From Astrothelium macrocarpum (lineage: Eukaryota > Ascomycota > Dothideomycetes > Trypetheliales > Trypetheliaceae), in NCBI GenBank assembly GCA_021030915.1, contig JAGEMR010000031.1:62001-126000 (forward strand): a DNA stretch of 64,000 bases, given 5' to 3'. Below are positions 21,803-30,442 of the stretch, in pieces (the first letter of the stretch is position 1; each line of letters starts with the position of its first letter). Below the pieces are notes generated by a model. The model was not told the DNA's origin. It searched no databases and worked only from the letters and a program-made list of their open reading frames with translations. A program made the translations under genes and the position numbers.

Positions 21803-22318
21803 ATGGCGCAGACAACGGTATGCTTCCACATCTACATCACGGCCACTGCTCTGCTAATCTTACAGTCCGATGATACTCTCTCTCTTCTTACACGACTCGG
21901 TCAAAAGCCTGGCGTGCAAAGCACGCTAGTCTTGTCGCGCGATACAGGTGCCATTGTTCGCACTTCGGGTTTGATATCCAACAGCGCTTCGGTAAACCCA
22001 AACAGCGCACAGCCCTCGTCTTCTGAAAAGGATGCCGACATGCTTGCAAATGGCGCCGGAAGGCAATCAGCTGGTATACACAACGCAGAGGATGTGGCAA
22101 GACTTGTTTACAATTTTGTGGGCGCAGCAGGATCAATGATAAAGGAATTGGATGAGGGAGATGAAGCAAAATTGTTACGCGTGCGAACGAAGAAGAACGA
22201 GCTCGTCATTGTGCCTGGTAGGATTTCAAAGAGAGCGAATTGTATGTATAGTCGAGCTCATGACCAACTAGATGCGAAGTTTCTTCTAGTAGTCATCCAT
22301 GACACCCCTCCAGCCTGA
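21803..22318 (+). CDS. Dynein light chain, roadblock/LC7 family
   Basis: Exons 21803..21817, 21866..22217 and 22272..22318 encode 137 aa. Roadblock/LC7 subunits dimerise and bind the dynein intermediate chain. The core SDDTLSLLTRLGQKPGVQST, VLSRDTGAIVRTSG and the terminal strand KFLLVVIHDTPPA are typical. The middle carries a Ser/Asn-rich loop longer than in animals, common in fungi. Exon 1 encodes only MAQTT. Intron 1 is 48 nt, a multiple of three, and has no in-frame stop, so a retained form would add 16 mostly hydrophobic residues. Intron 2 (54 bp, gtagga donor) joins VIVP to DAKFLLV. The gene is convergent with the DUF1348 gene, 102 bp apart. Confidence 0.9.
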   Translation: MAQTTVCFHIYITATALLILQSDDTLSLLTRLGQKPGVQSTLVLSRDTGAIVRTSGLISNSASVNPNSAQPSSSEKDADMLANGAGRQSAGIHNAEDVARLVYNFVGAAGSMIKELDEGDEAKLLRVRTKKNELVIVPGRISKRANCMYSRAHDQLDAKFLLVVIHDTPPA

Positions 22319-22420
22319 AGGTTCAGCGCAACATGACCTATGCCCCGTTCAATGCGCTTCGCCAGTGCAGAGCGCACGCTCAAGGCAAGGGAAGCGCGAC
22401 CAATTGAACTTAAGTCAGCT

Positions 22421-23038
22421 TTACCAGTGTTTCTCTCCGATTTCCACACTCTCAACATCCACTCCGTCCTTGTACCAGCGGCCTTCCTCGCCAATTTCGA
22501 CGTCGTTACCACTCATCTGCCTCTTCCGCATGACGCCATCGTCGTTGAACGTCCAGTCCTCTAGCCCATAACATCGTTTCCACTTCATCCCATCCTCGGC
22601 ATCCTGGTACTCGTACCAGAATTGCACGGCGATTTTGTTTTCGTGCCAGGAAAAGAGCTCTTTGCGGAGACGATAATTCTGTTCGCGCTTCCATTTAGCG
22701 TGCAGGAAGGCGACAATTTCGTTGGTGCCATGGATGAAGAGATGTCGATTGCGCCAAATGCTATCAGGGGTATATGCTTGAGCAACTTTTTCGGGGTTAC
22801 TGGGAGGGAAAGGGGAGTCAGTACACTTCCTTTGCGTAGGGGAAATTGGTAATGAAGCATTTAGCATGTATGAAAATGGCATTCGTGAGCCCTGGTTTAA
22901 CGACTTGAGATGAAATCTATGCATTTACGTAATTAGAGCAAGTGAGAACGAGTCGATTTACCGCGTATTCCAAAGTTCCTGCGCCTTCTTGACCTTTTGG
23001 CGTGCAGTTTCTTCGGTGAAAGGAGGTTTGAGTGACAT
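22421..23038 (-). CDS. DUF1348 family protein, NTF2-like fold
   Basis: Exons 23038..22962 and 22799..22421 encode 151 aa. The start MSLKPPFTEETARQKVKKAQ and the segments AQAYTPDSIWRN, REQNYRLRKELFSW, IAVQFWYEY and MRKRQMSGNDV are typical of the DUF1348 family, small NTF2-like proteins found in bacteria and fungi. No enzyme activity is established that I can cite. The intron is 162 bp, long for this locus, but the family sequence is continuous across it (WNTR/NPEKV), so no exon is missing. A GT-initiated frame reaching 23129 is not the start, because the family N-terminus begins at 23038. The C-terminal 15 residues are locally variable. Confidence 0.92.
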
Positions 23039-23678
23039 TGTCAGCAACAGCTCTTCCGTAGCCTAGAAAGTTTTTAGCTTTGGTTTGGGTGAGAGTGGCA
23101 CCTTGAACATTATATAAAAGAAATGTCATAATGGATCACTAATCAGTTCTATATCGAAGGCTATACCAATTTGAAAATTGTCCTGGATGCTGTGCCGTAT
23201 GAGACTCAGCTGCTTTTCTTTCCTTACCTTCCTTATCTCCGACTCATCACACAGGTTGCAAGGGTAAGTAGTGCCTACGCCGTCTCTATTATTGCCTTAG
23301 CTGTTTGTCTGTCAAGAGACTAGCTGACGGCTGACGATGCCTCTTCAATTGTGGACAGGTGGAACGAAGTCCGCAGCAGCTGCATTGGAGACACGTGCAT
23401 ATTCACACTTCAACATCGATGAGAGGGACCTAACGATTTATCCTTAAGCTTCAGATTACAGTAGCTACAGCAAGCCAAGATAACGCCAGACCCCAGAGAT
23501 GCACTCGTCCTCCCAGGTATCAAGATTGAGGTGGTTCGACCAGGAAATCGCCTATCGAATCCGACATTCCATCATGCCTGGTCGAAGGCATATTTACATT
23601 TCAAGCTCCTATAGTCCACATGATGTAAACTGCCCCGTCCATCGCCACCGCCAACTGATCACGGCTTCATTCGGTAGA
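23039..23678. other. Intergenic between eS30 3' end and DUF1348 start
   Basis: A 640 bp stretch on the upstream side of the DUF1348 gene, running to the eS30 stop. A plus-strand frame at 23499..23684 shows no domain. It is probably promoter plus the eS30 3' UTR. Confidence 0.5.
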
Positions 23679-23985
23679 TTATGATCCGGGGTTGGGATTC
23701 ATCTGTAAGACAGAAATTAGATGATCCGAGGTTCTGGATCCAGCGCTACAGTCAGACGAACCTTTCTCTTGCCACCAGTCATTGTGACATTCACGAAACG
23801 CCGCGTATATGTGATTCTCTTTTTGGCACGGCCCTTTGGTGTCTTCTTTTTCTCCTGAGGCTCGACCTGGTTGCGGAGTACATGTCAACATATATTCTAC
23901 GAGCGAGCAACAAAGAACCTCGTACCTTTGGAGTCTGGGATTTGACCTTGCCAGCGCGGGCAAGCGAGCCGTGAACTTTACCCAT
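23679..23985 (-). CDS. RPS30: 40S ribosomal protein eS30
   Basis: Three coding exons, 23985..23926, 23866..23762 and 23702..23679, encode 62 aa. The protein is a small basic subunit of the 40S ribosome. MGKVHGSLARAGKVKSQTPK, KGRAKKRITYTRRFVNV and GGKRKMNPNPGS are the conserved family segments. As usual in fungi there is no ubiquitin-like FUBI domain in front, unlike animals. Both introns are 59 bp. A further intron in the 5' leader is likely (24048..24116). The gene is divergent from the CREG-like gene, with 638 bp between. Confidence 0.96.
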
Positions 23986-24623
23986 GTTTGGTACTGTCTG
24001 TTCTCACAGTTCTGACGTCGCTGGAGTTTCTGGAGAAATGAAGGGCACTGTAGGAGCCCGTTAGATTCTGCTCCCAGTGATGATAGCTATATGAGATTGC
24101 AGCAAAGCATACGTACACGATAGATCGAGATTGATGGATGGGTGATGCCACGGATAGAGAAGAGAATTGGGGCACCGAATGGGAAGTGGGAGCAGTGCGG
24201 GAGGGTGACTCGTTGCTCGCCACCGGTCCGACTCATTCACCGAATTCAGCGCTATGCCTTTTTTAGAATTTTATTCGAATTGTCATCCTATCCTGCCTTA
24301 ATTACTTTGCAGAATTAGGTATGCATCAAGCAACATTTCGGTCAGAGCCTCCGTTACTGATAATCGCTCTGTAAACGACTTCGCCGCCTTCTTCGCCCTA
24401 ATGACGTTGAGAGTCCCTTGTTCCAAATGAAATCTCTTGTGCATCATGTTACCGCCGCCGAGACCTGACCAGCATCCGCTCGTGAGCTATCCTTCTCCAC
24501 TATTTTATCTCACTCACCACTTTGGCTACGCATTTCTAACGTCCTTGTTCCTAGTTTGAGGCCTTCGTACCAAGTCTATGATTTCGGTTCAATCTTGAGT
24601 TCTCCTACCGTCCAGATTTCGAT
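23986..24623. promoter_or_regulatory. Divergent promoter eS30 / CREG-like
   Basis: A 638 bp stretch separates the two start codons. The half next to eS30 contains the putative leader intron. The half next to the CREG-like gene is pyrimidine-rich just before the ATG, as in many fungal leaders. No other gene is seen. Confidence 0.5.
24048..24116 (-). other. Putative 5' UTR intron of the eS30 gene
   Basis: On the minus strand a gtacgtatg donor at 24116 is followed 69 bp later by a cctacag acceptor at 24048, about 60 bases before the eS30 ATG. Leader introns are frequent in fungal ribosomal protein genes. It is an inference from splice-site strings only. Confidence 0.4.
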
Positions 24624-25376
24624 ATGAGATTCTCTGCTTCAGCCATCTTCCTTTCTGTCCCGCTTGTCGCGGGCTCGCATCTGCCTCAATTGCAGGCAAT
24701 TTTCGCAAATCCGTCGGCAGCATCTTCTGATCATGAGGCGGTATATCGGATTCCGACTGTGTACGAGTCCGCCATTCAAGCGCGTCGGGTCCTACACTTG
24801 GAAACCATTGGCACTCTATCCACTATCTTCCCGTCCTCTTCATCCCAACCCGGTTTCGTGTCACTCGAGAATCGTCCAAGCGATGTTGCTGGCACGCCTG
24901 TCGGCTTGATGGACTATTTTGCTGATTGCGAGCCCACAACCGGCAACCCTACTATCTTGGCCATCGATATTGCCACGAGTTTCAGGAATGTCGCTGCCGG
25001 TAGTAATATCACGCTCTCACTAAGGTGGCATCCACCAGATGCGCATGAGCGCAGATACAGTGCTGCCAACTTGCCAAGGTTTTCATTGGTGGGATATCTG
25101 GAAGATATTGACGCTGAGGAAGTGAAGCAGCATAGGATTGTCGAGTGCTTCACAACATATCATCCAGACTCAAGCGCCTGGTTGCCTGGGAATAGGATTC
25201 ACGAAAGTCATTGGACCAGACTTGTCGTACAAGACGTGTACTGGATTGGCGGATTTGGAGACAGAGCGTATATAGGATGGATACCCAGTGAAGATTGGAG
25301 AAACGTCACAAAGGATGAAGTGGAAAGATGTCGTCTTCCTGGTGAGAAAAAGGTGTCCAATTGGCACCAAATATAA
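24624..25376 (+). CDS. Secreted CREG-like protein (FMN-binding split-barrel fold)
   Basis: Single exon, 250 aa. Residues 1-17 (MRFSASAIFLSVPLVAG) form a signal peptide. The rest resembles the CREG/pyridoxamine-phosphate-oxidase-like family: ESAIQARRVLHLETIGTLST at the start of the barrel, VGLMDYFADCEPTTGNPTIL and YWIGGFGDRAYIGWIP near the end. Family members in animals are secreted glycoproteins that lack clear oxidase activity. Two N-glycosylation sequons (NITL, NVTK) fit secretion. Whether flavin is bound cannot be told from sequence. Confidence 0.88.
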   Translation: MRFSASAIFLSVPLVAGSHLPQLQAIFANPSAASSDHEAVYRIPTVYESAIQARRVLHLETIGTLSTIFPSSSSQPGFVSLENRPSDVAGTPVGLMDYFADCEPTTGNPTILAIDIATSFRNVAAGSNITLSLRWHPPDAHERRYSAANLPRFSLVGYLEDIDAEEVKQHRIVECFTTYHPDSSAWLPGNRIHESHWTRLVVQDVYWIGGFGDRAYIGWIPSEDWRNVTKDEVERCRLPGEKKVSNWHQI

Positions 25377-25768
25377 TGTCCTATATATAACATCGCAATA
25401 AGGTCACTGAATACAGAGAATATATTGATTTATACAATATCTCTTGATGATCACAATAACTCTATGCATCGTCTTCTACAAGCAAACAGAAGTCGCATGG
25501 ATGTGATGTTGGGGTTGAGAAAATTGTTCGGGACTGCCCCCAATCATCTGCATTGCTGATAAAGCCAAAATATGATGCCTTACCTGACCCCACACCGACG
25601 ACGTCATGTGCTGCCCCACCATCTGTTTCAAGTGTCAAATGAGCTGGCTCAAGGCTGTGATTTGAGTTTTACCACCCTTTAGTCGAAAGCTTTGTACCAC
25701 TACACCTTCTCACGCTTGACTTCTTGAAAAGCTCATTTGACAGGACATCTGCTTCAACACTAAAAGAG
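25377..25768. other. Tandem intergenic CREG-like / peroxiredoxin
   Basis: A 392 bp stretch holding the 3' end of the CREG-like gene (AT-rich with TATA runs near 25380-25450) and the peroxiredoxin promoter. No gene is seen. Confidence 0.5.
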
Positions 25769-26513
25769 ATGCCTTTGAAAGCAGGTGATAAGTTCCCCGC
25801 CGGAGTTGAGTTCGAGTAAGTTGGTAATTCTTTTCGTGCCTAAATGGTATCCAGATCTGACATTCTCAGGTGGGCTCCAATCACGGACCCTGATCCAACC
25901 GCTTGTGGGCGACCGCAAAGCTATGATGCCAGCAAGGAGTTTGCAGGCAAAAAGGTCGTGCTGGTTAGCGTTCCAGGTTGGTTCCGCTCCCTTACACGCA
26001 TGGGACGCAAGAAGCATACTAAGACGTCCAACAGGCGCATTTACTCCTGGATGCCAGGCTTACCACCTTCCTCCATACATATCCAAGCTCGATGACCTAA
26101 AGTCCAAAGGTGTTCATGCTGTTGTCGTTATCGCCTCCAATGATGCGTGGGTTATGTCTGCCTGGGGAAAAGTCAATGGTGTTAAAGGAGACACATCCAT
26201 CGTGAGTGATGATCCATAGAAATATGCAGTTGAGAACAGAACGCGTTAACAACAGCGGCCTCTTAGTATTTCATGAGTGACACAAAGACGTTCTTCTCTA
26301 AGAACCACGGTTGGGCAGCAGGAATGGGCGACCGAAACGGACGATGGGTTATGATTATTGAGAAAGACGGGATCATCAGCTACGCTGATCATGAACAGAA
26401 CCCGAGCCAGGTTACTGTAAGTGTTCAAGACAGCTATCAGGACCGAAACAGATGGACGTGCCGCTAATCCGGAACAGGTTTCTGGCGCTGATGCCGTTCT
26501 TGCAAAGCTCTAA
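25769..26513 (+). CDS. Peroxiredoxin, Asp f 3 / PMP20 (Prx5) type
   Basis: Five exons, 25769..25815, 25870..25976, 26035..26201, 26267..26416 and 26478..26513, encode 168 aa. Peroxiredoxins of this type reduce hydrogen peroxide and alkyl hydroperoxides. The peroxidatic cysteine is C58 in VPGAFTPGCQ. A second cysteine, C28 (PTACGRP), sits 30 residues earlier, the spacing known from Asp f 3-type fungal enzymes, where the two cysteines act together. NDAWVMSAWGKVNGVKGD and SKNHGWAAGMGDRNGRWVMI are family segments. The end is AKL, close to a peroxisomal PTS1 tripeptide (SKL-like), so peroxisomal targeting is possible. Homologues are known fungal allergens. Intron 2 has a GTTGGT donor. Confidence 0.94.
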
Positions 26514-26938
26514 TCCACCCCAAATTGTGGTCTAGGATGCTGTGAATTTGAAGTCGATAGATTAGAAGAGCAAGGCAAAGTCTCTTAGCTAATGCTACAA
26601 ACGAATTTTCAGAGACTAGTTGTTACACAACTTGTAATGTCAATAAACTCGCAATGATGCTCTAGTAGTTCTTTTCTAAAGATGTCACAATGACTTAAGC
26701 ATGTTCCAATGAACGCGAGAGCTCAAAGGAAAAGAATGTTAGACCAGTAGTTTCACTTTCAGGTCAAGAGATTTATGGAAAGGGTTGACATCCTCAGGAG
26801 AAGACCCTGATGAAGGACGTGGGGAAAGTCTCCATTCCGATCTAAACATCAACTGTATGTACTTAAAAATAAAACACAAGTTTCCTGCTGTCATTTACTC
26901 GCCAAATCCGGAACTTGATTGAAGGTGATTTCGTCAAG
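26514..26938. other. Tandem intergenic peroxiredoxin / VOC protein
   Basis: A 425 bp AT-rich stretch with no open frame of note. It should hold the peroxiredoxin terminator and the promoter of the next gene. Confidence 0.5.
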
Positions 26939-28009
26939 ATGCCAGAGGTTCCTCATCGCCCCGATCCATCCTTGACTTCTCAATATCGACTTCGGCAAAT
27001 CGCTTTGGTTGTTAAGGACTTAAAAAAAGCAGAACACCTTCTTGTAGGTTAATCGTGTGCATGATTGAGTAGTTTGCCGAGAATCAGAATGAATAATTTG
27101 CTTTGGCCAGACGCACGTACTCGGCACCGACGTTGTCTACGTAGATCCTCAAGTTTCGCAATGGGGCCTCGAGAACGTCTTAATCGCAATCGGCGGTGAT
27201 ATTATCGAGGCAAGGTCATGCACAAGGCCGAGAGTAATGTAGCCTCTAACTGTTGTGATGTAGGTCGTCTCACCCATCAAACCAGATACAACTGCTGGCC
27301 GGCTCCTCTCGAAAAGAGGTGACGGAGGATACATGATTATTATGCAAACCGCAGACGCTTTAGAATGTCGGAGAAGAATTGAAGCTAGAAACCTGGCAAA
27401 GGTGATTTACACTCACGAGCAGGACGACACCGTTTGTGTGCAATACCATCCAAAGGGTATAAAAGGTAGGACCTTCCTACTTTAGGCCTTCCCCATCCAT
27501 CTTTACGGGCAAAACCCCTATTGACTGTCGTTTTAGGCGGGATGATGGCAGAACTTGATTCTCAAGCCTCAACGCCTTCCAATCCAACCCCAATTACTAC
27601 ACGCTTCTCACCTTGGCATGCGTATGGCCCGCTTTCATCTTATTCTAAATATTGTAACATTATGAAGAGTAATTCCGATCTTCATCTTGTCGGCGCTGTC
27701 CTCCGTCTCGAACCTGGAGATAGCGCAACAGAAGCTGCTTCGCGACATTGGGAGGAGATTTTTGGAGTCCCCCGGAGCCGGGATCTACTCGCTTTTACTA
27801 ATGCGAGACTGGGTTTCATTCGGGGAGAAGAGGGCGAACAAGCGGGGTTGGTGAGTATCACAGTTGCCATAGAGGGGAAGCAAAGATTCGACGGGGTTCT
27901 GCAGAGAGGTAGCAATGCGGGCTTATGCGGAGATGGGTGGATCAACATGTGTGGCATCAAGTGGTATTTTATCGAAAAGGGGGAGGGGAAAAGAAGCAGC
28001 AGCTTGTAG
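26939..28009 (+). CDS. Glyoxalase-like / VOC-fold protein
   Basis: Exons 26939..27043, 27111..27209, 27264..27465 and 27537..28009 encode 292 aa. The start YRLRQIALVVKDLKKAEHLL is the first beta-alpha unit of the vicinal oxygen chelate fold. LENVLIAIGGDIIEVVSPIK and GDGGYMIIMQTADALECRRR give the second unit. GIKGGMMAELDSQ, RFSPWHAYGP and LVGAVLRLEP form the second half. Some VOC metal ligands may be absent. This glyoxalase-like class is common in fungi and bacteria without an assigned reaction. Intron 2 (27210..27263) begins with GC (GAG|GCAAGG, CTAAC branch, gatgtag); the nearby GT would break the EVVSPI frame. Intron 3 is 71 bp. The C-terminal Lys/Ser tail is not conserved-looking. Confidence 0.85.
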
Positions 28010-28459
28010 CATGCAATGTGTGTAGAGAAATTTGTAGGAAGATCAAGGCGAGGAAGATACTTTTCAAAGACAAAGACAGCGCTTGCTTGCATCAGGGCGC
28101 ATCCTCTGATCCATTAAGCGGACTGGGCACAGCTCCTTTGATATGTGATTCAAAAGATATCGTAAATGGGTTGAGCAATGTACCGTAGCTTGACGAACTG
28201 CTGCTATCATGGAATCCAGAGCAGTAGATACTTGCACGACAGCTTGATCTTACGCGCACTATGAGACGAGCAATGAAGCCATCTATTGCCTTGCAACCCA
28301 TATTGTGGTCAGATGGGCTGCTATGCAAGCGCGATGAAGTGAGGAACATCGTGCTTGGGTCCTCGCGTGTGTCAGTAAGTGAGGTTTAGTCAGCTCAGTG
28401 CCATCTTCTAACACTTCAGATGTCCCTGCTCGTGCCACCCACTCGTCATTTGCAAAATC
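28010..28459. other. Tandem intergenic VOC protein / mrs6
   Basis: A 450 bp stretch between two plus-strand genes, with only shadow frames. It presumably holds the mrs6 promoter. Confidence 0.5.
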
Positions 28460-30442
28460 ATGTTGACAGAAACACTCGACGGTACTAGTTGGGATATTCT
28501 CATATCTGGTACGGGCTTGCAGCAATCTCTTCTTGCCTTGTTGGTCTACACTCTGATTCCAAGAACCGCACAAGCAAGGTCTGACTGACACAGGCCAACT
28601 AAAGAGCCCTCTCTCGATCAAACAAGAAAGTCTTGCACATTGACAAAAATGACTACTATGGAGGATCTGAGGCGGCTCTCAGCCTGCAAGAAGCGCAGCA
28701 ATGGGTAGAGAGGCACAAAGGTACGAGTGCAGGTTTGCTGTGGCTTGAATGACGTGAAGCTAAAGTTGGCTCAGATCCATCTTTGCTTCCTTTCCGCAAT
28801 GCATCAGTCTCCCTGAGATCTTCAGACTCATCCTCAGACGGTTCATCAACCTTGTCTTTCTCTCGAGCATACAGTCTTGCCCTGGCGCCCCATATAGTCT
28901 ACTCGCGTTCAACAATTCTGAAGGCATTAGTTTCCTCGAAAGTTTACCGACAACTAGACTTCCAGGCATTCGGCAATTGGTACATCTACAAGCCAAGAGG
29001 CCTGAATCAAGATGGATTCCTAGAAGATGGTGCGCAAGCAGATAGCATGCAAAATGGCGCCGAGACTTTGATCAAGGTACCAAGTGGACGGGAAGACATT
29101 TTCTCTGCTGACAACATCGACCTTCGAGCAAAACGCTCGTTGATGAATTTTTTACGTTTTGTCGGCGATTTTGAGAACCAGACAGAAACCTGGGATCCTC
29201 ATCGAAATAAGTCCTTGTCTGATTTTCTGATCGACCAGTACCGCATCCCACGCGAGCTCCACGAACCGTTGCTCGCACTTACGCTTTCATCTCAGCTCCC
29301 CGAAGCAACAACTACAGAGCATGCGCTGCCAAGGATAGCAAGACATTTGCACTCAATTGGGGCTCTGGGCCCAGGCTTTGGCGCCGTGATACCCAAATGG
29401 GGTGGCCTCAGCGAGATTACACAGGCAGCATGTCGAGCAGGTGCAGTTGGAGGCACCGTTTACGCGCTTGGACGAGCAGTAAAAGCAATAAATCGAGCAG
29501 CAAGTGGCAGCGATAAAGATTCGGCCTGTTGCGAAGTTACTCTAGACGATGGTTCGACCCTTAAAACATCTTGGATAGTCGGCGCGGGAGAAGACTTGCC
29601 TCCAAATTCGGGTGGTTTCCGACGACCAGCAAGGTCAGAGTCAGCAAGAAAGTTGTCAAGGAGTATCTCCATTGTAGCATCATCGTTGCGATCCCTACTT
29701 CCCCCCGTTGCAGAAAGTGCATCGACTCCAGCGGGAGCCCTCGTCATCTTTCCAGCAGGCAGTCTAGGCCCAGCAAACACAGGAGACACTCTCGTCCAAA
29801 ACCCGCCTGTCCACATCATAATCCATTCCAGCGACTCTGGCGAATGCCCAGATGGGCAAGGTAAGCTCTCAACCCCAGCTTTCATTTAATAATGTTGAGG
29901 CTGCATTATTGTATCGTTGTGTGCCGTATATGATGATTGAACATGAATACTTATCTACATTATCTGCAATCTTGCTGATGAAAAATATCATCTCTGACAT
30001 CCTGATATCGGCAACCTTCTTTTTTCTTTTTCACAGACCTTTATTTTCCTGCATCTGGTACTGACTCTACGCCCTAGCCATACTCTACGCTTGCACTTCC
30101 GCTGAAGGTGACCACGGCCTCGGCTTGCTTGAAGAGGCCGTCAAGCGACTTTTGGAAAATGTACGCGAGCATCCGGCGCCTAATGTGCTGTGGTCGATGC
30201 AGTATGAGCAGTTATCCGGGGATTCAGACGTGTCCAATGACCGAGCCGAGGATATTGGCACTGGTGATACTAACAGAGTGTTACTTGTCGCCACCGCTTC
30301 GTTGGATCTCGCTCTTGATGATACCATTCTGGAAGATGTGAAGAACGTGTGGCAAGAGGTTGTGGGCGGGGAGCCAAATAACTTCATGGAGTTTGAGGAT
30401 AGGGAAGGCGCCCTCCCCGAAAGCGATAACGGGATCTCATGA
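28460..30442 (+). CDS. mrs6: Rab escort protein (geranylgeranyltransferase component A)
   Basis: Exons 28460..28539, 28605..28720, 28775..29860 and 30078..30442 encode 548 aa. REP presents new Rab GTPases to Rab geranylgeranyltransferase II and delivers them to membranes; it belongs to the GDI superfamily. The dinucleotide-fold start DILISGTGLQQSLLALALSR and DKNDYYGGSEAALSL are the first conserved REP/GDI region. FGNWYIYKPRG, PRELHEPLLALTLSS and GFGAVIPKWGGLSEITQAAC follow. The last exon carries AILYACTSAEGDHGLGLLEE. Intron 1 has a GTTGGT donor, and its acceptor (ctaaag) is the only one nearby that restores LALALSR. Intron 3 is 217 bp, about four times the local norm. The start is the first ATG before the conserved fold. 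Confidence 0.92.
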
